Shown here piece by piece: positions 54,606 through 64,000 of a stretch of DNA of 64,000 nucleotides (positions are counted from its first letter, which is position 1; each line of letters begins with the position of its first letter). The position numbers and the translations under genes were made by a program. Below the pieces are notes generated by a model, which saw nothing but the letters and a program-made list of their open reading frames with translations, was not told the origin of the DNA and ran no database searches. Source of the DNA: Linanthus parryae (lineage: Eukaryota > Streptophyta > Magnoliopsida > Ericales > Polemoniaceae); assembly GCA_023055425.1 (NCBI GenBank), contig JALGPY010000002.1, positions 47,267,321 to 47,331,320 of the forward strand, read 5' to 3'.

Positions 54606-55322
54606 GGTATTAGATACTCGATGTGGATCTCACATTTGTCGAAATGTGCAGGATCTAAAGAGAAGTAGGAGATTGGCTAAAGGGGAGATAGATCTGCGCG
54701 TTGGGAATGGAGCAAAAGTTGATGCGTTGGCCGTGGGCGTGTGCGAGCTATCTCTGCCTTCAGGATTAGTTTTACAATTAAATAATTGCTATTTTGTGCC
54801 TGCTATGAGCAGAAATATTATTTATGTTTCTTGTTTGGACAAGGAAGGTTTTATTATTTCAATAAAGAACAATTGTTGTTCCTTTTATTTTAATAATATT
54901 CATTATTGTAGTGCGCAATTATTTAATGAACGGTATGTCCTTGATCTAAGCAATCTTGTCTACAACATTAATACCAAGAGGATTAAAATACATGATTTAA
55001 ATCCTGCATACTTATGGCACTGTCGTTTAGGCCATATAAACGAGAAGCGTGTATCTAGACTCCATAAGGATGGATTACTAGACTCATTTGATTTTGAATC
55101 ATATGAGACATGTGAGGCTTGTTTATTGGAAAAATGACAAAGTCCCATTTTCAATAAGAAAGGTGAGAGGACTAGTGAGCAATTGGCGCTCATACATACT
55201 GATGTGTGTGGGCCATTTGCCACGCCTGCCAGGGGTGGTTACGTCTACTTCATTACATTTACTGATGATTACAGTAGATATGGATTTGTGTACCTTATGA
55301 GGGTCAAATCCGAATCCTTTGA
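54606..55322 (+). pseudogene. C2 pol, first part: protease, pre-integrase domain, start of integrase
   Basis: The protease motif is VLDTRCGSHICRNVQ, so the catalytic D-T-G has become D-T-R. The pre-integrase zinc domain reads LWHCRLGHINEKRVSRLHKD...CEACLLEK, followed by a stop at 55135-55137. The integrase core starts LIHTDVCGPF (first Asp) and FTDDYSRYGFVYLM. It is cut at 55323 by the solo LTR. Confidence 0.85.
55318..55322. repeat. Target-site duplication TTTGA of the solo LTR (left)
   Basis: Repeated at 58610-58614. Removing the insert joins the two parts of the copia integrase. Confidence 0.85.
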
Positions 55323-58300
55323 TGTAATAACCCATTTTTCTAAGACACATTAGCATGTTAACAATGTGTGATTATATGTTAATATTTTATTTAATGTTTG
55401 ACAATTAGCTCATGCTCATGCAAAATTATAAATATCCCGTTCTTGTGTAATTAAAAATATGGTTGGAGGCATTATGTTCTTATTTGAGCTTCATCCTCTA
55501 AAGTATGTGATAAATGAATTATGTGCATAATCGTGTATAAATGTATTTTCCGTGTAGAGTGCTATCGTTATTTGTGTAAGACGTAACTCCTATATATATA
55601 AGTTGTGTATCTATTTCCTAAGTGAAAATATTATGTTCTAAATGAATGTTTCTTGTTATGTGTTTCATTGCATAGACGAGACTTGTAAATAGTAGATGTC
55701 GAAACAAATATTAAGTTTTATGTGTGTTAGATTTAGAAATTATAATGTAGTTAAAAATAATATTAGGGACCTTCATGCAATAAGATTTTAGACAATTAAA
55801 TATTAGTTGTAGAAAGTTATAAGATGTTAAAGGAGTACTTGATCATGTGGTGTTCATGCTAGTAACTAGGACACTTGCATTATTTGAGACACTAGAGAAT
55901 AAATGAGAACCACATAAAATAGTCTAAGTGGTACAAGTGATGCACCAAAACAAACCCCCCAAACCCATGTGATGAACAACCACTTGTCCTCCCATCTCTC
56001 ACACGTGTCTCTCTCCTTCAACAACAAGATTTACTCCACTTTCTCCTCCTCCATCCGTCCCTCTCTTCTCATCTTTCTTCTCTATGAAACTCTTTCCCCC
56101 ATTGTAGCTACTTTGTCCTAATTCTCTCCAAAATCCCTAAAATTAGAAGATCAACCCTCAACTTCTTCTCAATTCCACAAAGTTATGCTAAGATTTCCAT
56201 CTTAGGAGGCTAGGAGGCACAATTTCAACATCATTCTTTCCATCTTTGATGTAAAAGAAATTCATATTGTTGGTTTATTTTTCACCTCTTTCATCAAGAA
56301 CACATATGCATGTGATAAAAACAAGTTTATTGTTAGATTCATGGAAGAAGATGTTTTGTGTAGTGATATGAATGTGATTTAGACATTTTAATAGTTTAAT
56401 TTCATATCTTGGTAGAAAATATCTTGCATGCAACAAATTTTGAAGTATGGAAAATCATAAAACTCATGTTTTGAGCCTATTTTCACAAAATTAGGAAAAA
56501 TACATAGGCTTTTCAGAAAATTATGAAAAATTTACAGTTTGTGTATTATTATGTGATATTCCTACAGTAAAAATTTCAGAACAATTGAACCTAAATTGAA
56601 TTTTTAATCAGCCAAAAACCTGGGTTGTTTTAACACTCTGCCCAACCCAGACCATAGAGGTTTTTCATTGATTTCATGTACTTATTCTACTCCAATAGTT
56701 ACGAATTTTGGATATGTTGTTTACATGGGTGTTATTTAGTTCCAGTTAAAATTTCACTATTTTTTGAATTATTATGAATATTTTATGAATTTATTCCCAA
56801 TACCGCTTTTCAGCCTCTGTTTTATACCTAAACAACTCTGAAAGTTAATATTTAAAAATACTTAAAAGTTTTCATAATTTTTGATATTTTTATATGTTAT
56901 CAGTAAACTCTTTATGTATGATATTTCCAAATTTGAGGTCCCAAATAATTATTTTGAGTCACCTCTGAATTTTTGTACTAGCGATAGTTACACTTTTCAT
57001 ATGAGTAAAATTTAGAAATTTGTCAAGTTTCTCAATGCTAGTTATGTAAGTTACTTTTTAGTTTGTTATATGTCATCTTCCATTTACGTGTTGCATTAGA
57101 CATGTCATATGCACCTAATAAGAAGTATAAGGTTCTAGATATGTATATGAGAAAAGTTAGTTCATCTTGCATTCATTAGATTCATGTCATTTAGCTATGT
57201 GATTATGTGCTATGTTTGGAATGATTTCATGCTAAGTGACTATGTGCTATGTTTGGAATGACTTCATGCTAAGTGATTATGTGCTATGTTTGAATTGAAT
57301 TCTTGCTAAGTGATTATATGTGTCATTTGTAGCATTCTTTGCGATCTATATGAAGTTGGAGTTAATGCTCACGTGCTTAAGTTGTTTGAAATTGGACTTA
57401 GAAGAATCAAATAAATGGATTAAGCTCGCAAGGTGAGTTACCCTACCTCCCGAAGTTTGTACCGAACCTCAATTTTCTTACAAGCTTATGTATGTTCATG
57501 TTTCCCTATATTATGTACGTATGCTTTCTTTACTCAAGTAAAATGTGTATGCCCCATGGATGCTAACAAAGAAAATTAACGTTTCATAAGATAAAACACG
57601 TTTTCAGAAAAGGCCACGATTATCGTAGTGAAACCCCCTGTCGGGTATAGGCAGGCAATGGCCCTTTTGCCGGGTCAATATAAAACAGCACGCGTCGCCT
57701 CACGAGCCGTCGCGATGGACATGTCCCTACGTTATGTTAAGTCACGAAGGTTATCACGGGCCATAAGATAAGAAACTTAGCAAACATGTTCAAGTACGTT
57801 ATGGTCTCCACGTGAGACAAAGTAAGGTACCTACTTGGAACAATACGATTTCACAAGCCTCAAGTTATTCTTTACGTTACGCTTTCTTTACGATACAATT
57901 TATGTTTTATGAATGTCATGCTCTTTCAAGCTTCACAAGTATATGTATGTATGACTATGCCTTATGTTCATGTCGCTCCATGGGAAAGTTAGCCTCTTTT
58001 GGTTTTTCAAACCTACGGAGGGGCGTAGATGTAACTCACTGAGCTAGTTGAGCTCACCCTTTTACGTTACTTTTTTTTTCAGGTTATAAGGACACGTGAG
58101 AAGAAAGAAGTAGCTTTACGTTAGGTTGATATGTGTTGGCTTGTTAGACCGATGATGCTTATGTGCTTATATGTTGCAAATGTGTTAGGTGACTTGGAGA
58201 TATTGTAAAATACATGTTTGTAAATTGTTTAAGAATGTATAAGTTATGTAATTATGAATTTAAGACCTTGTATGAGCCTTGTATGATACCTAGAACATTC

Positions 58301-58609
58301 CCGAATTATGCTCTGAGTATGTTATGAGTCGAGAGGGCTAAATGCAAATAATTTCCAAGTTATAATTTTTTTATTTCCAATATTTTCATTATGTTTCAAG
58401 TCGATATGTTTTTTTTTCATGACGACCCCAAGTGATTTGTTATTTACGCTTCCGCAAAGTTATTTTTAGAAACTTTTATCACGAACTTTATAAATTACTC
58501 GTTTAGCCCTCTCGACGAGTCAAGGCCGCACCGGCATGTCGCGCCCTCCTCCCGTTAATGCAAGTTTTTATTAATCGCTAATCGGGGTCGGCGGGAGGGG
58601 GATGCGACA
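55323..58609. mobile_element. Solo LTR, 3.3 kb, inside C2 integrase
   Basis: Starts TGTAATAACCCATTTTTC and ends GGGGGATGCGACA. Flanked by TSD TTTGA. It has no coding capacity, no internal PBS or PPT pair and no internal LTR duplicates. The start resembles Tekay-type LTRs (TGTAATACCCCGG here), but the sequence is different. It is best explained by recombination between two LTRs; a non-autonomous LARD-type element is the alternative. Confidence 0.8.
57195..57315 (+). repeat. Short tandem repeat within the solo LTR
   Basis: About three units of ~52 bp: GTGATTATGTGCTATGTTTG, then GAATGATTTCATGCTAA, with variations. Confidence 0.75.
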
Positions 58610-58614
58610 TTTGA

Positions 58615-60972
58615 AATGTTCAAAGAATTCAAAAGTGAAGTAGAGAAGGAACTTGGCAAAAGTATTAAGGCTCTACGATCGGATCGTGGAGGAGAATACT
58701 TGAGCCAAGAGTTTGAAAACTATCTTAGAGAGTGTGGGATCGTGTCCCAACTCACTCCACCCGGAACGTCACAATGGAATGGCGTGTCTGAGAGGAGGAA
58801 TCGAACCCTATTGAATATGTATGATGTGTCAAACTGATCTTCCATTATCGTTTTGGGGCTATGCTCTAATGAGTGCAGCTTTCACCATTAATCGTGTTCC
58901 ATCTAAATCAGTCATGAAGACACCACATGAGATATAGAGTGGGAGGCGTCCCACACTGTCGTTCATGAATATTTGGGGCTGTGATGTCTATGTAAAACGT
59001 TTACAATCAGACAAGCTAGGGCCAAAGTCGGATAATTGTAAATTTGTGGGGTACCCTAAGGAAACTAAGGGTTACTACTTCTACAATCCAACCGAGAACA
59101 AAGTGTTTGTTGCTCGGTCCGGCTTGTTTCTAGAAAGAGAGTTTGTCTCTAAAGAAGCAAGTGGGAGGACTGTAGAACTTGAAGAGATTCGAGAACCACA
59201 AATTACTGAACCGATCGATTATGGAACAAGAACAGGAACCACAAGCAGTCGTGGAACAGCCTGTTCAGGTAACACAAGAGTTTCGTAGATCTAGTAGAGT
59301 GCTCCAGGAACCCGAGAGGTATGGACTTCTCGTGACCGATTCCGGTGACACAATGCTCATAGATGATGAGCCTACTACCTATGAAGAGGCCGTGAAAGGG
59401 CCAGACTCTCAGAAGTGGCTAGAAGCCATGAGATCCGAGATGGAATCCATGTATACCAACAAAGTATGGACTTTGGTGGAACCACCCGAAGGGGCGCGAC
59501 CCATGGGGTGCAAGTGGGTCTTCAAGAAGAAGATCGACATGGATGTTAATGAGATTACCTATAAGGGACGATTGGTGGATAAAGGATTTACACAGATTCA
59601 TGGTATTGACTCTGATGAAACCTTTTCACCAGTCGCTATGACCAAATCCATCAGAATTCTACTTGCGATTGCAGCATACTACAACTATGAGATTTGGCAG
59701 ATGGATGTCAAAACAACATTCCTTTATGGGAATCTCCTCGAGGACGTGTATAGAATACAGCCGGAGGGTTTTGAAGATCCAAAGCAAGCCAACAAAGTCT
59801 GTAAGCTGCAACGATCCATTTATGGAGTGAAGCAAGCTTCTAGGAGTTGGAATCGACGTTTTGATGAAGTAGTCAAAGAGTTTGGCTTCATCAGAAACGA
59901 AGATGAGTCTTGTGTCTACAAGAAGGTTAGTGGGAGCTCTGTAGCTTTTCTGGTCTTGTATGTGGATGACATACTACTCATTGGAAACGACGTTCCCATG
60001 CTGCAATCTGTTAAAGATTGGCTAGGGAAGTGTTTCTCAATGAAAGACTTAGGGGAAGCAGCATATATACTCGGTATAAATATCTATAGAGATAGATCTA
60101 AGAGACTGCTAGGCCTAAGTCAAAGTACATATATTGACAAGGTGTTGAAACGGTACAACATGCAAGATTCCAAGAAGGGATTCTTGCCCATGTCACATGG
60201 AATCACTCTTTCGAAGAGTGGTTGTCCTTCCAATGAGATTGAGAAGGAACACATGAGTATAATTCCCTATACTTCGGCCATAGGATCTATCATGTACGCC
60301 ATGTTATGTACTAGACCAGATGTGTCATATGCCTTGAGTATCACAAGCAGATATCAATCCAATCCGGGTGAGAGTCGCTGGATTGCAGTCAAGAATATCC
60401 TAAAGTACTTGAGAAGAACTAAGGATGCTTTCTTGATATTTGGCGGTGAGGAGGAGTTGCGTGTAAGGGGTTACACGGATGCAAGCTTCCAAACCGAGAG
60501 AGATGACTTTAGATCACAGTCGGGATATGTGTTTTGCCTGAATGGAGCAGCGGTGAGCTGGAAGAGTTCCAAGCAAGAGACGATGGCTGATTCTACAACA
60601 GAGGCTGAGTACATTGCTGCAAATGGCGCAGCAAAGGAAGCTGTTTGGATCAGATAGTTTGTTTCTGAACTTGGTGTGGTTCCTAGCATTGCGGATCCAG
60701 TTGAGTTGTACTGTGACAACACTGGGGCGATCGGGCAATCAAAGGAGCCCAGATCACACCATAAATCCAAGCACGTGCTCAGGAAGTTCCATCTGATTTG
60801 AGATAGTATCGATAGAGGAGACGTTCGGATATGCAAGATTCCTACAGATGATAATCTGTCAGATCCACTTACAAAGCCGCTTGTGCAGTGGAACATGAAG
60901 GGCACACTAGGAGCATGGGCATACGAGATGCGTCAGATTGGCTCTAGTGCAAGTGGGAGACTGTTGGAATAG
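58615..60972 (+). pseudogene. C2 pol, second part: integrase end, RT, RNase H
   Basis: Resumes MFKEFKSEVEKELGKSIKAL, then SDRGGEY (second Asp) and NGVSERRNRTLL (Glu). A frame change near 58825 and stops near 58936 and 59287 follow. The RT frame 59179-60657 is long: WKWVF-type block MGCKWVFKKK, GFTQIHGIDSDETFSPVA, then LYVDDILLIGND with YVDD. RNase H contains GYTDASFQTERDDFRSQSGY and TTEAEYIAA. A stop at 60655-60657 and another near 60799 break the end (ADPVELYCDNTGAIG, then KSKHVL). The natural stop TAG (60970-60972) lies within the first bases of the 3' LTR. Confidence 0.88.
60948..60961 (+). other. Polypurine tract of C2
   Basis: GCAAGTGGGAGAC directly before the 3' LTR start TGTTGGAATAG. 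Confidence 0.8.
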
Positions 60973-62389
60973 ATGCCCTAGAGGCAATCTAGTTTAGTAT
61001 GAATTTATATTTTCTAGAACATTCATTGTATTATTTATTGGAAAATTTAATATAATGAAGTCCTTAGATTTACAATTGTGTTGTTTATCTTAAATATCCC
61101 TAGTCCAGTATAATGATTAATAGGACAATCATCTATAGACTAGTATGGGGTTGGATTGATATGGAGATATCATGATCCAACACATGGGTGTGCATTAAGG
61201 GTAATGGCGCACCAGATTGACCCATCTCCGAGAAGGCTACATACACGTTATGTTAAGTCACAAGTGCTTCTCGTGGTGCAATGGTATTGTCATCCTTAGA
61301 CTTGAAGTCGCTAGATATTCTAGTTGTGGATTATTATGATTTTGGTAGCGTTAAACGCTACTCCGTAACTGGGTAGTTATAAAAGCGTGTACCGGATACA
61401 ATAAGAAGCAAGTTTAGAGATCGTAGTGGACGTAAATAGAATTTGTCCCTCCCACATAACGGGAGCAAATATCCTAGGCCACTCGAGGGATATTGCTTAT
61501 AGAATGTCTGGCCAGACTCAAATAAATCAATATAGGATATTAATGTTATTTGCACGAATAAGGCTATTCCCATGGATCGAGAAACTATGGATTGGATATA
61601 CGAGTGTGACTTGTATGTCTCGTGTCCAATCCGGATATAGAGACAAATGTATGAGACAATTACTTGTACAAGGTTTGTCGGATGACTATTCTATTAGTTG
61701 GCTAGAATGAATGTTTTGCTAGAAACCGCTCCATATTAGCAAATTGTTGCTACCAACTAGATAGAACCTATGGGGTCACACGCTATATAGAGTTGAACTA
61801 GATTTGGGAATTAATTAATAGGATTAATTAATTAGAAGGATCACTTTGCAACACCTTGCAAACTTAGTAGGACTAATTTGCAAGGAATGGACTAAACCGA
61901 ATTCTAGTAGGACTAGAATGGGTCCTTTAGGTAGTTGGCAAGGATTCGTTGGACTATATAAAGGATGCTCCTTCATTCATTCCCACACTTATTAATTTTT
62001 AGTTCATAACTTGACTGGGAGAGAACAAAAGGAGAGAGAGCAAGCAAGCAAGAGAGGCGTCCGCCCCCCTTGCCGCCGCCCCCTTCCCGTCGGCCCAACA
62101 AGGAGGCAGCCCCCTCCTTGTTGCCTCGTGTTGTGTGATTTCTTCTTCCTATTACTCCGTTACGGGCTAGCACAAAGGAGAAGGAAGATCTAGATCTCAA
62201 CTCTAGGTGTGGATCAACTATAGAGAACGTGACACAATTCACGTTACAAGTCATCACAGGAGAAACCCTAAGGTGTGTAACTTGATTTCTTCCCTTACCA
62301 TCGTTATGTCTTTTATCCTGTGATCCTTGGAGGGTATTGCATGGATAAAATTTGTTTTTCCGCTGCGTATCCATGATTAAAACCCTACA
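60962..62389 (+). repeat. 3' LTR of C2
   Basis: 1428 bp ending AACCCTACA. TATA box CTATATAAA at 61954-61962. It differs from the 5' LTR at scattered sites, for example TTTATATTTTCTAG versus TTTATATTGGCTAG near the start. Confidence 0.92.
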
Positions 62390-62394
62390 TGTTG
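62390..62394. repeat. Target-site duplication TGTTG of C2 (right)
   Basis: Matches 50608-50612. Confidence 0.85.
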
Positions 62395-63975
62395 TCTGGG
62401 AACTGTGCCAATAAATATTCCACTGCCTGAGACTTAATTGCTTTTGGACGGGCGCACGTGATATCATACTACGAGATAGTCATGTACCACTTCGCTAGCC
62501 TTCCACAGGGAGAGGAATGACTGAACAAGTACCGGATGGGGTCACTCTTTGTGATCCCCACGACTTGTGAGAAGAGAATTAATTATTTAACTTTCCCATG
62601 ATGAAAAATAAAGCAAGGCAATGGCGTTCTATATCAGTGTACCTGGACTCAGCCGGCTGTACCACGCGAGAGATGTAATAGATTGGTCTTTCCTGCCCTT
62701 CATGCTCTTGAGCTAACAACGCTCCTATAGACCTCCTGGTCGACGTCAGATACAACAGAAGTGGTGACCCCAATTGAGGCGCAATCATTACATGTGTGAA
62801 GTCAACAGTTCCTTCAGCTTTTCAAACTTGGCTTGATGCTCCTTTGTCCAATTATACATGGCGCCCTTCTTGAGAAGATCACCAAAACAGAAGGTGAGCT
62901 CTGCGATTGCCGGTACAAATCTTCGCAAATACGATAGCTTCCCCAAGAACGTCTTTAAGGTGCTTTGGTTGTGGGTTGCCACCATGCTAGTGATGGCTGA
63001 AATCGTCGCAGGATCAGTTTCAATCCCATGGCGGTGGATCACACACCCCAAGAATTTCCCGGAAGTTACCCCAAATGCGCACGTTATTGGATTCATCTTT
63101 AGTTGAAAGCTCCTGCACCTTCCGAACACCTTTCGTAGATCGCCGAGATGATCTGCTTCTTCTCTTGACTTAGTGACCAAATCATCAACATAGAACTCCA
63201 CTTCCTGATGCATCATATCATGGAAAAGAGCCATCGTGGCACGTTGATAAGTTGCACCTGCATTCTTCAATCCAAAGGGCATAACTGTGTAGTTGAAAAC
63301 CCCAACTGGCGTGATGAACGCAGTTTTCTTTGCATCTTCAGGGTCCATCTTGATTTGATTATACCCACTGAATCCGTCCATGAAACTGAACACCCGGTGA
63401 CCTGCGGTAGAATCAATGAGCAAGTCCATGTTTGGTAACGGGAAGTCATCCTTGGGGAAGAAGCGGTTGAGATCTCTGAAGTCCACGCAGATGCGACGCT
63501 GTCCATTTTTCTTGACAACTGGCACAATGTTGGCCAACCAAGTAGGGTGATGGTTGGGTTCAATAAACTTGGCGCTCAGCAACTTAACTATTTCCTCCTC
63601 GATCTTCATGTTGATCTCTGGTCTGAAACTCCTTGCACTCTGCTTTACCGTCTTGGACCCTGGGACAACATCCAACCTATGCATTGTCACTCCTGTATCA
63701 AGGCTAGGCATCTCATCGTACTCCCAGGCGAACACATCTCTATACTCTGTGAGCAACTTTAGCAAATTTTCTTCTTCTTCGCCCTTGAGATCCGCACTCA
63801 AGAACACGGGCCTATTTTTCGCTTCAAATGGGCTTAGCAATACTTCCTTTAGCTCCTGCTTTTGTGGCTTTAATTTGTCTTCCTTGCACTCGGGCGCTTC
63901 CCTCAATTTCTCCTCCGGCAGGTCCGGCTTCAGCTGGTCGTTTTCTTCCCATTATAGTAGAAACTTTATATCTCT
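62395..63975 (-). pseudogene. T2 pol, N-terminal part (RT and first RNase H)
   Basis: The frame 62788-63906 holds RT: WLANIVPVVKKNGQRRICVD, MPFGLKNAGATYQRA and EFYVDDLVTKS. A one-base change near 62788 shifts into the RNase H fragment 62579-62788 (MIAPQLGSPLLLYLTSTRRS). As in T1, the Ty3 RNase H lacks the DAS Asp. A frame break occurs near 62580. Near 63955 stops appear at the protease/pol junction, and a short deletion relative to T1 is visible. Confidence 0.85.
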
Positions 63976-64000
63976 TTGCCTTTGTTTTCATGCTTCACTA

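Larger units (their letters stand above)
50613..62389 (+). mobile_element. C2: full-length Ty1/copia (Angela-like) element, coding region decayed
   Basis: LTRs of 1427 and 1428 bp with TG...CA ends and TSD TGTTG. It has gag, protease, integrase, RT and RNase H in copia order. Multiple stops and frameshifts, a changed PBS and a solo-LTR insertion show it is inactive. The LTRs differ at scattered positions, so it is older than the Tekay insertion. Confidence 0.93.
25871..64000 (-). mobile_element. T2: second Tat-lineage element, heavily interrupted, running past the window end
   Basis: Own segments: 25871-28715, 32527-34734, 46681-50612 and 62390-64000. They are interrupted by C1, Tekay and C2. 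The order matches T1: 3' LTR, PPT, antisense PMD gene, 53-bp array, integrase, RNase H, RT. Sequence is clearly diverged from T1 and carries many stops and frameshifts, so T2 is an older, dead copy. Gag and the 5' LTR are outside the window. The last bases at about 63955 correspond to the protease/pol junction of T1. Confidence 0.88.

Noticed and set aside
1..64000. tRNA, rRNA, bacterial operons, riboswitches, phage or organellar inserts
   Set aside because: No cloverleaf, rRNA core, Shine-Dalgarno-led gene cluster or plastid/mitochondrial genes were recognised. The tRNA-like strings are retrotransposon primer sites.

Overview
This window is nuclear DNA of a flowering plant. The evidence is one intron-containing host gene for a plant GH9 class B endoglucanase (minus strand, 19967-23647) inside a large nest of plant LTR retrotransposons. 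These belong to the Ty3/gypsy Tat (Retand-like) lineage, a Ty3/gypsy chromovirus (Tekay/Del type) and Ty1/copia (Angela-like). No prokaryotic or organellar features, tRNA, rRNA or CRISPR were seen. The species cannot be named from the sequence.

Layout. 1-760: decayed LINE (minus). 1186-16330: a diverged ~300-bp repeat present three times, with a LINE RNase H fragment between copies 2 and 3. Repeat copy 1 is split by a complete 13.8-kb Tat element, T1 (1424-15256, TSD ATTGG). 16870-18380: two foldback (inverted-repeat) elements. 18381-19966: no gene. 19967-23647: the GH9 gene. 23660-25870: AT-rich DNA with a 257-bp direct duplication, a decayed LTR fragment and a scrap of copia LTR. From 25871 to beyond the window end: a second Tat element, T2, interrupted by a truncated copia (C1, 28716-32526), a nearly pristine Tekay chromovirus (34735-46680, TSD ATACC) and a copia (C2, 50613-62389, TSD TGTTG). 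C2 is itself split by a 3.3-kb solo LTR (55323-58609, TSD TTTGA).

The most interesting system is in T1 and T2. Both carry gag-protease-RT-RNaseH-aRNaseH-integrase on the minus strand. On the opposite strand, between pol and the 3' LTR, both carry a multi-exon gene whose first exon encodes a plant mobile domain (PMD) protein and whose last exon encodes a coiled coil. Splice sites, a TATA box and a telobox inverted repeat upstream are conserved between the two copies. Between this antisense gene and the pol stop lies a tandem array of 53-bp units. Each unit carries two short inverted repeats, and T1 and T2 keep the unit length and hairpin layout although the sequence has diverged. The pol polyprotein also carries a tandem duplication of the integrase zinc-finger module.

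Order of events by nesting: a copia LTR remnant received T2; T2 received C1, Tekay and C2; C2 received an LTR element that recombined to a solo LTR. The 2.85-kb Tekay LTRs are almost identical and its polyprotein is open, so it is the youngest visible insertion.
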